A stretch of 64,000 nucleotides of DNA from Flavobacterium sp. JAD_PAG50586_2 (GCA_023213215.1 CP096136.1:1240001-1304000); one strand, 5' to 3'. Positions 35,880 to 45,524 are shown, counted from the stretch's first letter. Program-made: numbers and translations. The notes: generated from the letters alone by a model not told the origin.

Positions 35880-37505
35880 TTACAGGTTTCCTATGATTTT
35901 ATCCTTTGGATATTTTACTTTATAACTTATCCGGATTTTCTTGGTTTCATTCGGATTTAGTTTTAAGTCCCACGTCAAAATGCCGGTTTCCTTGTTTTCC
36001 CTGGCGTTGTTGCTTTCCAGTAATTCAATTTCTGTTTCCTTATCTGTGCTCAGCGGATATTGGTCTTTCAGCAACACAGTAACGGCTTCTTTTTTATTAT
36101 TCCTAACGGTGATATCATAGGTAAATGTTTGTTCTTTTTTGGAGGAAAGAAAACGAGTTCCCGATTTGTCTACTACTTTCTCCCGTTTGATAGAGATTTT
36201 CTTATCCCTTCCCATGCTAAGATTTAAAGTATCCGAAGTTTGGTTTGGATTAATAACCGTTTTACCCACATACAAACCTTCGAAGATGATATTCGCTTCA
36301 CCCGGCAGTAAATTATACTTCGAATAATCATCGATTTCCGCTAAAAGGAAGGCTTCTTTCTCGACTCTTGGAACCGCATAATACTTATAGGTCGCAGGCA
36401 GTTTGATTTCCTTTAAGGCTACGCTGTGTGGTTTCCCGTTGGATAAAATGTCGTACGGAATATCGATGTCAAAGGAAACATTGAGCTGGTTTTCTACAAC
36501 ATTTGCGCTAATAGAACTTACCTGCGAAAATCTTTTCTCTCTTTTGGCGGCATATCCCGTTACAACTACTTCCTCCAAAGTATTAGCCTTGGCATCATTA
36601 TTACCCCGATAATGATTATAGTCTCTTCTTTCTTCAGCCTGATACCTCAAAAACCACGAACTCAACAATGGCGCCTGATTATTCTGGTTTGGATTTCCTG
36701 ATGATAAGGTCAAATTCACTTTCTTCCAATCGATTCCGGTGTTTTGAACAACTTGGGCTTTGTACATCATATTGATTGGAGTCGTAATATTCTCTGCGCG
36801 CAAATCATAAAAGGGTGTCCAGGAGGCGTTATTGGTGATGTAATTAATATCGAAATTCACCAAACCAGCGATTTCATTCATCACTTGGACAATCAGTTTG
36901 CCCTTAGAACTTTTCTCTTCTTTTTTGGTGTTGATTTCGAGCTTGTCGTTTAGGTTTTTCAGCCTGGCATTTAATTTGGTTTCCTTTTCCTGAAGTACGA
37001 CAATCGTGTTATCTATTTCTGTTCTTTTGGCTTTATAAAAATCGACCAGCTTCATTAATTCGGTAACATTCAAACCCGTATTGGCACCGCCAACATGCTG
37101 ATTGGCATCTAAAAGTGCAATGGTCTGCTGGTTGGAATAGGTTTCAATCTGAATCTTCTTGATTTCTTTCTGCGTTAATGAAATACTGTCGCGTACTTTT
37201 TTAATCGCCGGATTGGTTTCATCGATTTCATATTCTGAAATATAATTTTGTGTAAACTGTACGGATAAAACGGTAACCGAATTTGGTGCTCCAATCTGTA
37301 CCGTGCTTTCGTTGAGATAATCGGCTACGTTTTTTATAACAATTTCGCTTGTGCCGGATGGAAGATTTACTGAAGTAGTTTGTGATAATTCGGCAGCGTT
37401 GAAATAAACTGTTGCTGCCTTTACCTTAGCGGTGGTGAAGATTGGCTTTTGGGCGAAGAGAGTTGCCGAAGCCAAAAACAAAATGGTCAAAAAGAATTTT
37501 TTCAT
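35880..37505 (-). CDS. DUF4139 / mucoidy-inhibitor-A-like protein
   Basis: 541-residue exported protein. A signal peptide (MKKFFLTILFLASATLFAQ) is followed by the N-terminal DUF4140-like strand region (VKAATVYFNAAELSQTTSVN), a coiled coil (about residues 105-215; VLQEKETKLNARLKNLND), and the C-terminal DUF4139 beta domain (WTPFYDLRAENITTPINMMY; LNPNETKKIRISYKVKYPK). Between them, near residue 307, lies TLEEVVVTGYAAKREK, a string typical of the N terminus of SusC-type TonB receptors rather than this family. The gene has a perfect promoter with tandem upstream sites and is followed by an OmpA-type gene. Function unknown in the family; envelope role inferred. Confidence 0.82.
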   Translation of the reverse strand: MKKFFLTILFLASATLFAQKPIFTTAKVKAATVYFNAAELSQTTSVNLPSGTSEIVIKNVADYLNESTVQIGAPNSVTVLSVQFTQNYISEYEIDETNPAIKKVRDSISLTQKEIKKIQIETYSNQQTIALLDANQHVGGANTGLNVTELMKLVDFYKAKRTEIDNTIVVLQEKETKLNARLKNLNDKLEINTKKEEKSSKGKLIVQVMNEIAGLVNFDINYITNNASWTPFYDLRAENITTPINMMYKAQVVQNTGIDWKKVNLTLSSGNPNQNNQAPLLSSWFLRYQAEERRDYNHYRGNNDAKANTLEEVVVTGYAAKREKRFSQVSSISANVVENQLNVSFDIDIPYDILSNGKPHSVALKEIKLPATYKYYAVPRVEKEAFLLAEIDDYSKYNLLPGEANIIFEGLYVGKTVINPNQTSDTLNLSMGRDKKISIKREKVVDKSGTRFLSSKKEQTFTYDITVRNNKKEAVTVLLKDQYPLSTDKETEIELLESNNARENKETGILTWDLKLNPNETKKIRISYKVKYPKDKIIGNL

Positions 37506-37590
37506 ATGTTATGGAGTTAGATTGTATGCTAATAGATAACATATAACGCAGAAAGGTTGGAAAACGTATGCGATTTTATTGCAAATAATT

Positions 37591-37620
37591 CAAAAGTAAT
37601 TGTAAATCAGATGAAAACAA
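37591..37620 (-). promoter_or_regulatory. Promoter TTG-N19-TACTTTTG of the DUF4139-ompA operon
   Basis: On the minus strand TTG at 37620-37618, exactly 19 bases, then TACTTTTG at 37598-37591, 85 bases ahead of the start codon. The first GTCACAA/TTGTGAC site abuts the TTG. Confidence 0.8.
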
Positions 37621-37621
37621 G

Positions 37622-37705
37622 TTGTCACAAAAAAATAAAATTTAGAAAAATTGTGACAGAAAGTGTCACAAAAAAATGTTTTCGGAAAAAATTGTGACGG
37701 AAGTT
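37622..37705. promoter_or_regulatory. Tandem 41-base operator array (GTCACAA/TTGTGAC)
   Basis: Two units of 41 bases (37624-37664 and 37665-37705), each beginning GTCACAAAAAAAT and ending near TTGTGAC. At the junction the sites form TTGTGACA-N5-TGTCACAA (37651-37671). The array is directly upstream of the -33 TTG of the DUF4139 promoter, where an activator would bind. Confidence 0.6.
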
Positions 37706-37728
37706 TATAAAAAATAAGCAACGTTCTT

Positions 37729-37830
37729 ATTAGCCCCGATAATTTGAAATTAAGAATTTGAAATTAAAAGGAATTTGATATTAAGAATTTGATATTAAGA
37801 GGAGAATGTCCGGTGGACATTCGGCTTTAA
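37729..37830 (-). repeat. Partial dispersed repeat with heptad tandem block, copy D2
   Basis: Starts TTAGCCCCGATAATTTG (inverted end of the family), followed by four tandem units of AATTTGAAATTAAG or AATTTGATATTAAG (37740-37801), then the hairpin GAATGTCC-GGT-GGACATTC at 37804-37822. The inner block is shared with copy A. Confidence 0.6.
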
Positions 37831-37908
37831 CAGTGGGCTTCAGGTATATGAACTTTAGTTCATTTTCTTGCCATTTTCATTCATTGTAGAAAAACCAAAT
37901 CTCCTTTC

Positions 37909-38041
37909 TAGCCCCGATAGTAGTGGAAATCCTGGCATTGCGCAAGACAATCATGATGAGATTGCTTTGTACCCACGCAATGACAGATTGGAACGGATAG
38001 CGGGAGGATTGTTGAAAAGAAGCAGAAGAGTCCTGCTCCTA
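37909..38041 (-). repeat. Dispersed intergenic repeat, copy D (inverted)
   Basis: On the minus strand it reads AGGAGCAGGACTC, then CCTCCCGCTATCCGTTCCAATC, and ends ATTTCCACTACTATCGGGGC-TA. It aligns end to end with copy C at 22995. It ends 4 bases from the stop codon of the transglycosylase gene. A 79-codon open frame here (37868-38107) is an artefact of the repeat. Confidence 0.7.
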
Positions 38042-38044
38042 AAT

Positions 38045-39991
38045 CTAAAATTCAAACTCTTCAGTCGAATTCACTTCAATTTCAACAGCAGTTGGCCGTT
38101 GTTTTAGGTATGCTTTTGCAGGCCCGGCAATAGAGAAAGGGAAATTACCAATGGTATCATTGGCCACCAAAAGATTGCGGCGGAACATTACATTGGTCAT
38201 GAATTTTTGCTGCTGTTTGGCGAATGGCTTCAATAAATGGTCATTTTCCAGACGATGCATAAATCCTTTAGGACTTGGAATGATTATGGCCAGGAACAAA
38301 CATTCATTTATATTCAGGTCGACGGCCCTTTTATTGAAATAAAACTGTGAAGCTTCACCAATTCCGTAAATGTTTGGACCCCATTCGATGATGTTAAAAT
38401 ACACTTCGAGCATTCGTTCTTTCGAGCTGATTCGGTTGTTCTCCAGAATGTAAACCAGCAGGATTTCCTCTAATTTTCGGGACAACGTTTTTTCCCTTGT
38501 CAGGAATACATTTTTCACCAATTGCATGCTGATGGTACTGGCGCCACGCGAGAATTTTTTGGTTTTTATATTTTTGGCAATTGATTCCTTGAATGCTTCA
38601 TTGATGAATCCCCGGTGACTGAAAAAGGATGGATCTTCACTGGTCAGCACGCAGTTTCGCAGATGATGTGAAATTTCGCTTAGCGGAGTATAATCAGGGT
38701 TTCCTGAACCAATCAAAATCGGTCGCTGAAACTTTCCTTTGTCAAAAGCGCGATAGGTGAAAGAGCTGTTGATTTTATTCAGGTTGGCTTCACCATATTT
38801 GATGATTTTCAAACCTTCTGGCTTTAGTTTACTTTCGAAAACCACTTCTTTTGGTTTATGGTCATTGAATTTGAAATTCAGCCAATAGCTAAAGCTTCCC
38901 TGTGCCTCCATGCCTTCAAAATGGCTGAACAATCCGGTTGGCAGCGACGTTATAAAATCGTTGGCTTTCATTTTGGGGATCTTTAACTGAAGAGCGTAAA
39001 TCTTATCTGTTTCGTTGGTATACGAAACATAAGGTTTGCATTTGATGCTGTTCAGCTGCATGGTAGAAGTACTGTCTAAAGCGATGAATTTTTTGCCTAC
39101 AATCCAATGATAATCGAAGCGGGCTTTTTTACCACGACATCCTTACTGGCGATTTTGGGATGATTCACCAATAAGTCCTGAATGGAAGAATAGCCTTCAA
39201 CATGCAGTTCTCCGCTGTCCATTTCTAAATTTTCCAAATTAAAATGAATAGATTTAAAGCCAGTCTTCAGGTTGAATCTTTTATCCAGATAAGGAATTTT
39301 GATGGTATCGTTTTTCGCATTCGAAAAAGTAAGATCGGCTTTTCTGTCTCTTGGATCGGCAAAACCGTTGATGGTCCATTGTTGTGAAAAATCATCGGAA
39401 GTAACCTGGATTATGGTGTTGAGCTTTTTATCGGCCAAAGCCAAACGATTGAAATCGAAAACAACCTTATTCCCGTTGTCGTTAATCCGGAAAGCAAATC
39501 CCTTTACTTCCATATCGGTTGGGACCAAATCCATCAACCTGGACGAAATGCGGTTCAAAAGTTTGGCATAATTTACTTCTGCCTTTTCGTCTTTTCCTTT
39601 TTTGGATGCAGTAGTGTGTAGTAATTGCTGCCGTTTTTATCTTTTACCAATTGAATGAAACCTTTGTTGATTTCTAATTTTCCCAACTGGATTTCGCCTA
39701 CCAGCAATTTCCAGAAGCTAACGTTGGTTTTGAGTTCGTTGATATGAATGAGCGTATCCTTGCCTTTTGGAACCAATGAAATATGTTGCAATCCGACATT
39801 TGTCAAACCATGGAATTCGGCTTTTTGAATCGTAAGTTTACAGCTATACTCCCGCTGCATTTTGGCATCGGCGCGGAGAATGACCTTCTCAAGGATAGAA
39901 TTTCGAAACGCAAAAAGCAACACCACACTCATCAGCATTAAAATGCCGACTACTTTGAGAAGGAGGACTGCTTTTTTTTCGCTTTCTTCAT
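38045..39991 (-). CDS. AsmA-like/GT51 peptidoglycan transglycosylase (three frameshifts)
   Basis: Repaired, this is one gene of about 649 residues, not three. It starts MKKAKKK 1 base after the gldH stop. Breaks lie at T8 39972-39979, T6 39598-39603 and T6 39125-39130; one base added at each joins KAVLLLKVVGILMLMSVVLL (a membrane anchor), the segment ending LLHPKKGKDEKAEVNYAKLL, and VVVKKARFDYHWIVGKKFIA. Residues about 40-300 are AsmA-like beta structure (LTIQKAEFHGLTNVGLQHIS). The C-terminal GT51 domain has TSEDPSFFSHRGF (catalytic Glu near residue 452), RGASTISMQLVKNVFL, and EVYFNIIEWGPNIYGIGEAS. It polymerises glycan from lipid II; no transpeptidase domain is present. Breaks are probably sequencing errors. 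Confidence 0.85.
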
Positions 39992-39992
39992 T

Positions 39993-40454
39993 TTATTTTA
40001 CGTTTTCAACTTTCAATCCGACTCCGATAACGTTGGGAAGATATGGCCCTTTAAAATTATGCGAAATGGTAATTTTGTACCGGCCTTTCTGCAATTTCGT
40101 TTTTTCCTTGATTTTATAAAATAAATCACAAACATCGCCCGAACAATCGGCAAGCTGTTTGCCTGAATCATCTGCAATCTTTAAATCGATAGCTATTTCT
40201 TCATTGGTTCCGTCTGGATTTTCAATGGAAACATTCAAGGGAATACTCGCAAACTGATAGCCATAGACATGGCTGAATTGGAAAGTTATGTTGTAGGGTT
40301 GGGTTTCATTCTCTATTTCAAATTCGTATGTCTTTTTATCTGAGGCGAGCCAACGTTGGTCTTCTGGTAAAATATCAAACTGACGAAAATGATTATCGGC
40401 ACACGAAATACAAAGCGAAAAAATAAAAAACAAGAATAGCAATCCTTTCTTCAT
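39993..40454 (-). CDS. gldH: Gliding motility lipoprotein GldH
   Basis: 153-residue lipoprotein needed for flavobacterial gliding and linked to the T9SS apparatus. The start MKKGLLFLFFIFSLCISCAD gives a lipobox Cys at residue 18; an in-frame ATG at 40493 lies inside a -7-like element (TATATTTG, 40498-40491), so I rejected it. Family features include FDILPEDQRWLASDKKTYEF, YNITFQFSHVYGYQFASIPL and ISHNFKGPYLPNVIGVGLKV. It abuts the transglycosylase gene. Its presence agrees with the sorting-domain cargo proteins elsewhere in the window. Confidence 0.9.
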   Translation of the reverse strand: MKKGLLFLFFIFSLCISCADNHFRQFDILPEDQRWLASDKKTYEFEIENETQPYNITFQFSHVYGYQFASIPLNVSIENPDGTNEEIAIDLKIADDSGKQLADCSGDVCDLFYKIKEKTKLQKGRYKITISHNFKGPYLPNVIGVGLKVENVK

Positions 40455-40490
40455 AACATCTATTTTAAACCTTTTTTGTCGTGTGCGTAC

Positions 40491-40498
40491 CAAATATA
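40491..40498 (-). promoter_or_regulatory. -7 element (TATATTTG) for gldH
   Basis: Minus-strand TAnnTTTG match 37 bases ahead of the gldH ATG in the radA-gldH gap; no well-placed TTG. Confidence 0.45.
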
Positions 40499-40560
40499 AA
40501 CGTATAAGTAGCTTTTGGATTTATACAATTTGCATAATATTTTATAGAATTACCGATAAA

Positions 40561-41921
40561 TTAACCAAATAACTGCTCCACGACTTCCTCAATTTTGGAA
40601 ACCAGTACTACTTTTATTCCGGGGAATTGGGTTGCAATCTTATTGTATTTGGAAACGAAAATAGTAGCAAAACCTAATTTTTCAGCTTCCTGGATACGTT
40701 GCTCCACACGATTCACAGGACGAATCTCTCCTGAAAGCCCAACTTCTCCTGCAAAACAAACGTCTTTTCCAACTGCAATATCTTCGTTGGAAGATAATAT
40801 TGCTGCCACAACCGCTAAGTCAATAGCTGGATCATCGACAGAAATTCCGCCCGTTACATTTAGGAAAACGTCTTTGGTACCCAATCTAAAACCCGCTCGT
40901 TTTTCTAAAACAGCCAAAATCATATTCAGTCTTTTGGCATTGTAACCCGTCGTACTTCTTTGCGGGGTTCCATAAACTGCGGTCGAAACCAGAGCCTGGA
41001 TTTCTATCATTAATGGGCGCATTCCTTCGAGCGTGGAGGCGATTGCGGTTCCGGAAAGTTCCTCTTCGCGGTGCGAAATAAGTATTTCTGATGGATTGGA
41101 AACTTCGCGTAAACCTGAACCCTGCATTTCATAGATTCCCAATTCGGCTGTCGAACCAAAACGGTTTTTGAGTGAACGGAGAATGCGGTAAACGTGATTC
41201 CGGTCGCCTTCAAACTGAAGCACGGTATCGACCATGTGCTCGAGGATTTTTGGTCCGGCAATGTTTCCGTCTTTGGTAATATGCCCAATCAAAATCACCG
41301 GAATATTGGTTTCTTTGGCAAATTTTATCAGCTCAGCTGTGGTTTCCCTGATTTGTGAAATGCTTCCGGCAGTGGATTCGATATAGTCTGTGTGTAAAGT
41401 CTGAATCGAATCGATAATGACGATATCCGGTTCGGTTTCAACAATATGGCGGAAAATATTCTGGGTTTTGGTTTCCGTCAGGATATAACAATTATCGCTG
41501 TTGGGATTGATGCGTTCTGCACGCATTTTGATCTGCTTCTGGCTTTCTTCGCCCGAAACGTATAAGGTTTTGTATGGTAATTTTAACGAAATCTGCAATA
41601 GCAGTGTACTTTTTCCGATGCCGGGTTCGCCACCTAAAAGTATTAATGAGCCAGGTACAATTCCACCACCTAGGACACGGTTTAATTCGCCATCATTAGT
41701 GTCCATTCGCACTTCCTGAGTGGAATCGATTTCTTTTATTTTTAAGGGTTTGGAAACTCTTTTAGATTCGGTGTTCGAAGGTTTCCAGCTAGCTTTTTCT
41801 TCTTTCTGGATAATCTCTTCGGCAATGGTATTCCATTCTTTACAGGAATTGCATTGTCCCTGCCATTTAGCATATTGAGCACCGCAATTTTGACAAAAAA
41901 AGTCGTTTTTATTTTAGACAT
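40561..41921 (-). CDS. radA: DNA repair protein RadA (one frameshift)
   Basis: RecA-like ATPase that promotes branch migration in recombination. The ATG at 41921 gives MSKIKTTFF and, after adding one base in the A7 run at 41895-41901, CQNCGAQYAKWQGQCNSC, the N-terminal zinc finger. The ATPase domain has GGEPGIGKSTLLLQ near residue 99; the RadA motif KNRFGSTAELGIYEM is near residue 254; the C-terminal Lon-like domain follows (GGISVDDPAIDLAVVAAILS). Repaired length about 453 residues. A start at the internal Met (41712) would lose the zinc finger. It sits 7 bases from the upstream esterase-like gene. Confidence 0.93.
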
Positions 41922-41928
41922 TCGTTAG

Positions 41929-43225
41929 TTACTTTTTGCTTCCTAATGGGTTTTCTGTTGGTGGTGTTTCAGTGGGTGTTTCAGCTGGTGTTGCTGTTGG
42001 TGCTGTTTCAGCAGGTGCATCAGTTGGAACAGTTTCTTCAACAATAGGTTCTTCTTTTCCTTTTTTGCCTTTATCTCCTTTTTTGGGCAATGATTTCTTC
42101 AGTTCATCTGCTCTTTCAATCATCATATCTTTTGTTAAATCGCCAATTTCCTCGCGTTGGAAAGCAGCCAGATAGGATTTAACCGCTCTTGCATTATCTC
42201 CGTTTTTCTCATACATCTGTCCCAGTTCATAATCAGCAAGCATTGACTTAGGATAGTTTTTTCGAGCCAATTGCGCTAATTTTTCAAACTCATTGTAGGC
42301 TTTATTTTTTAGGATAGCCGCTTCAATGGCTTTAAAATCATTTAAACGAATGGGTAATTTTAACGCCAGTGATTTTTCGATAACATCGTATTTCTTTTCT
42401 AAGTAATCGACATAACCTGATGGAAGGACAGCGATTTTCTCATTGAACTCTGTAGTAGAAATGGGCTGGTAAACCGAAAATATCTGATACAATGCACTCG
42501 GAATCGAATTTAAAACTAATGAATAATGTGATCCTTTAAAATCGTCGTATCTGTAATTGAGTGTTGGCTTTTGAATTTTTTTGCTACTTCATCTAAGGCG
42601 ATAATACGGTTACGCATTTTCTTGACATCTCCGTCTGCGGTGGAATGATAATAAAAAATTGGTTTCTGAATCGCCGATAACCTGTCGGGGATTTGCTCTT
42701 CCATTCCCATAGGTAGTTCCGGGCTCATTGAAATATAAGCATCAAAAACGGGATTGTCTTTGTAGAGGTATAAATTCAAAAATCCCGCAGTAGTATCTAA
42801 TCCGGCTATCATTTTGAAAGGTGCCGTTCTATATTTTTTTCGATATAGGGAAGCAATTCCATACCAATAAATTCAAAAAAACCTTCTCCCTTTTCCGATG
42901 GCAAACCCGTGGTTTCGTCTACCATGCAATCGGCTTCGCGTTCGTTGTTTTTGTTTTGGCTGATTCCAACTATAATCACTTCGGGCAAATCGTCCCAGTA
43001 GTATCCATAGCTCAAAGCGCCTTGAAAAGGGTCAAAAAGAAAATCGCCATCGAGCAATACTAGAACTGGATATTTATGACTGGACTGTCTATCGTACGAC
43101 GGTGGTAAACCTATGGTTATTTCCCGCTCTTCATTTAGCCTTTTGGAATAAATGGAATCCGTAATTTTCTGAGAGAAACCAGCATTGGAACAAATAAACA
43201 GCACAAACAGAAGCAGCTTTTTCAT
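41929..43225 (-). CDS. Esterase-like (alpha/beta hydrolase) protein with TPR region (two frameshifts)
   Basis: Read as one gene of about 432 residues in three pieces. A signal peptide (MKKLLLFVLFICSNAGFSQ) precedes a PF00756-like esterase fold (PPSYDRQSSHKYPVLVLLDG). The first break is in the T4 run at 42812-42815; repair gives HLSKMIAGLDTTAGFLNLYL. The second is near 42528 and repair gives ILKDHHYSLVLNSIPSALYQ. The expected nucleophile position (GxSxG) reads G-L-D-T-T-A-G, so the Ser is replaced, while STADGD and HHYS could supply acid and base. Residues about 320-370 look like one or two TPRs (SMLADYELGQMYEKNGDNAR). The C terminus is rich in Pro, Glu, Thr and Ala. Substrate unknown; activity doubtful. 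Confidence 0.75.
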
Positions 43226-43282
43226 GGAATTTTAGTTAGGTTGAAAAATGTATTTTGCTAAAATGATTAGCAAGATAGTAAT

Positions 43283-44248
43283 TTATTTATTCCTATTTAA
43301 TATCGGCAATAATAAATAAGACAGTAAACCCATCACGATTGCCAAAATAGTTTGTGAAGTCCAAACTAACCATCCGAAGGCGGTTCCAACATCATTTGTA
43401 ATTCCGTAAAGCGAAAAAATCAACGCGATTGAAAAAGGATAAGCGCCCAATCCTCCATTGGAAAAACCAACTGCAAGGCTGCCAAAAATAAAACCCATCA
43501 GCACAATGTCCAAACTGATTTCGGCGGTTTCAGGCAAGGCAAAAACAGCTACATAAAACATGGTTAAATAGGAAAACCAAATAAAGAAGGAATGAAAGAT
43601 GTACTTCCATTTATCTTTCATTTTGTATACTGTAGTTATTCCCTCTATAAGACCTGAAAGTTTCTTTTTTAATTTAATTATTATCTGCCATTCGGCATAA
43701 ATCCAGATTAGGATAAAAACCACAAAGATGATTAAACCTATGACTGCATAAAACAGTAGCGACTGAAGGGAAACATTCTGACTCAGCAGGAATTGATATA
43801 TTTGGTCGAACTGGGAAACAAAACCGACTAAAACAAACAAAAAGAAAATCATTAAATCGACTATCCTTTCCGCTACAATCGTTCCAAATGCTTTGTCGAA
43901 AGGTACATTCTCGTACTTTTTCAATAAAGCGGCTCGGGTAATTTCGCCCGAACGCGGAACCGTTAGATTGACTAAATAAGAAACACAAACCGTTAGGAAA
44001 TTAGTTGAAAATTTCGTCTGGTACCCCAAATGATTCAGGGCAAATTTCCAGCGATAAGCTCTTGACCAATAGCCAATGCAGGCAATGACTAATGACAATA
44101 AAATATAATAGTAATTTGCCTTCTCGAAACTTATTTTTATTTTTTCGATTTCATCGGCAGTCAGGGTCGTAAATTGGTAATATATAATCCCGATTCCGAT
44201 TAAAAGTGGAACAAGAATGGTCAGCCATTTGCCTAGTTGCTTTTTCAA
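43283..44248 (-). CDS. Flippase-like membrane protein (UPF0104 / LPG synthase TM domain family)
   Basis: 321-residue inner-membrane protein with about eight helices. The family signatures are GYWSRAYRWKFALNHLGYQT, VNLTVPRSGEITRAALLKKY (residues about 95-115), and AFGTIVAERIVDLMIFFLFV; a C-terminal GFSNGGLGAYPFSIALIF follows. The soluble synthase domain of MprF is absent. Members are thought to move or bind lipids; the substrate is unknown. Two bases separate it from panD upstream. Confidence 0.88.
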   Translation of the reverse strand: MKKQLGKWLTILVPLLIGIGIIYYQFTTLTADEIEKIKISFEKANYYYILLSLVIACIGYWSRAYRWKFALNHLGYQTKFSTNFLTVCVSYLVNLTVPRSGEITRAALLKKYENVPFDKAFGTIVAERIVDLMIFFLFVLVGFVSQFDQIYQFLLSQNVSLQSLLFYAVIGLIIFVVFILIWIYAEWQIIIKLKKKLSGLIEGITTVYKMKDKWKYIFHSFFIWFSYLTMFYVAVFALPETAEISLDIVLMGFIFGSLAVGFSNGGLGAYPFSIALIFSLYGITNDVGTAFGWLVWTSQTILAIVMGLLSYLLLPILNRNK

Positions 44249-44250
44249 GG

Positions 44251-44601
44251 TTAGGTAAGGGAATTATTTGTTTCGTTTGGAAAAACCAACCAAGGTTTGA
44301 AACTTTTTGCTTCCTCAAAATCCATCAATGCGTAAGACATGATAATTATAATGTCGCCTTTGTGGACTTTCCTTGCTGCTGGTCCATTTAAGGTAATGTC
44401 TCCTGAATCCCTTGTGCCTTTAATAACATAGGTATCAAAACGCTCGCCGTTGTTGACATTAACGATGGAAACTTTTTCTCCTTCAATTAGGTTGGCTGCT
44501 TCCATAAGGATTTCGTCAATGGTAATACTGCCGATATAATTTAAATCGGCGCCCGTTACTTTTACCCTGTGAATCTTTGATTTTACTACTTCAATTTGCA
44601 T
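44251..44601 (-). CDS. panD: Aspartate 1-decarboxylase
   Basis: 116-residue pyruvoyl enzyme that makes beta-alanine for pantothenate. The self-cleavage site is visible in [17 protein letters not shown] (Gly24-Ser25 type); other motifs are [36 protein letters not shown] and [20 protein letters not shown]. Length normal. It lies 14 bases after panC, whose product uses the beta-alanine it makes. Confidence 0.97.
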   Translation of the reverse strand: MQIEVVKSKIHRVKVTGADLNYIGSITIDEILMEAANLIEGEKVSIVNVNNGERFDTYVIKGTRDSGDITLNGPAARKVHKGDIIIIMSYALMDFEEAKSFKPWLVFPNETNNSLT

Positions 44602-44615
44602 GGGCCAAAAATAAA

Positions 44616-45464
44616 TTAATTTAATGAAACAGTATCAATCAATCTGATATTATTAACAAAAACTGCTATGAATGCACGGTATTTTTTCCCTTTGCTTTTT
44701 CTAACGCAGGGCAATAAGGTCGCTTCGTCAGCAATTTGGAAATATTCCAGCTCGAAATTCGGGTGCTTTTTGAATGTTATGACTACCGATTCGGCTACTT
44801 CCTTAGCTGATTTTGAAGCAAACATTTTTTTAGCCTGTGTGATTGTTTTGTAGATAATCGCTGCTTCCTTTCTTTCGGTAGCAGTTAATCTTTCGTTGCG
44901 CGAACTCATGGCCAGGCCATTGGCTTCCCTAAAGATTGGACACCCAATTACATTGACCGGCATCTTACTTTTCTCAACCATCCTTTTTACGATTTGCAAC
45001 TGCTGGAAATCTTTTTCGCCAAAATAAGCATTAGTGGGTTTGACAATTTCAAAAAGCCTTTTAACGATAGTGCCTACACCATCAAAATGACCCGGCCGGA
45101 ATTTACCTTCCATCTGATTTTCTAGTCCATCAAAATCAAAAGGTGTAGCAACTGTTTGGCTGCCATAAATATCATGTACGCTTGGAGCAAAAACAATTAT
45201 GCCATCAGAAACTGTTTTGATTTTGGCCATGTCCTCATCTAAGGTTTTGGGATATTTCGCCAGATCTTCGGCGTTGTTAAACTGTGTTGGGTTGACAAAA
45301 ATACTAATCACGTTTATGTCATTATCCCTCAAAGATGCTTCAAGTAATGAAAGGTGACCTTGATGAAGTGCGCCCATTGTTGGCACAAAACCAATCGACT
45401 TTGTTTTGTTGGAAACAGAATTCAGATGAGAAACTAATTCGTTTTGAGTGTTAAAAAGAAGCAT
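44616..45464 (-). CDS. panC: Pantothenate synthetase
   Basis: 282-residue ATP-dependent ligase joining pantoate and beta-alanine. I chose the start [17 protein letters not shown], which gives normal length; the longer frame to 45515 would begin upstream of a minus-strand TAAGTTTG element (45493-45486). The HIGH-like motif is [15 protein letters not shown] near residue 27, [13 protein letters not shown] near residue 60, [11 protein letters not shown] near residue 150, and the KMSKS-like MSSRNERL near residue 188. First gene of a minus-strand run that reads panC-panD-flippase-like-esterase-like-radA. Confidence 0.96.
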   Translation of the reverse strand: MLLFNTQNELVSHLNSVSNKTKSIGFVPTMGALHQGHLSLLEASLRDNDINVISIFVNPTQFNNAEDLAKYPKTLDEDMAKIKTVSDGIIVFAPSVHDIYGSQTVATPFDFDGLENQMEGKFRPGHFDGVGTIVKRLFEIVKPTNAYFGEKDFQQLQIVKRMVEKSKMPVNVIGCPIFREANGLAMSSRNERLTATERKEAAIIYKTITQAKKMFASKSAKEVAESVVITFKKHPNFELEYFQIADEATLLPCVRKSKGKKYRAFIAVFVNNIRLIDTVSLN

Positions 45465-45485
45465 TGGCTTTCGGTAAATGAGTTG

Positions 45486-45493
45486 CAAACTTA
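45486..45493 (-). promoter_or_regulatory. -7 element (TAAGTTTG) for panC
   Basis: Minus-strand match to TAnnTTTG, 22 bases before the chosen panC ATG; no clear -33 element. Confidence 0.4.
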
Positions 45494-45524
45494 CCATTTT
45501 CATAAATAACTGCATAAATTTTTG

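Noticed and set aside
37651..37671. TTGTGACA-N5-TGTCACAA as a terminator of the minus-strand operon ending at 38045
   Set aside because: It is almost 400 bases past the last stop, is part of a 41-base tandem repeat, and abuts a promoter; an operator explains it better, though a terminator role is not excluded.
37868..38107. 79-codon open frame
   Set aside because: Made of dispersed repeat copy D and the end of the transglycosylase gene on the other strand.
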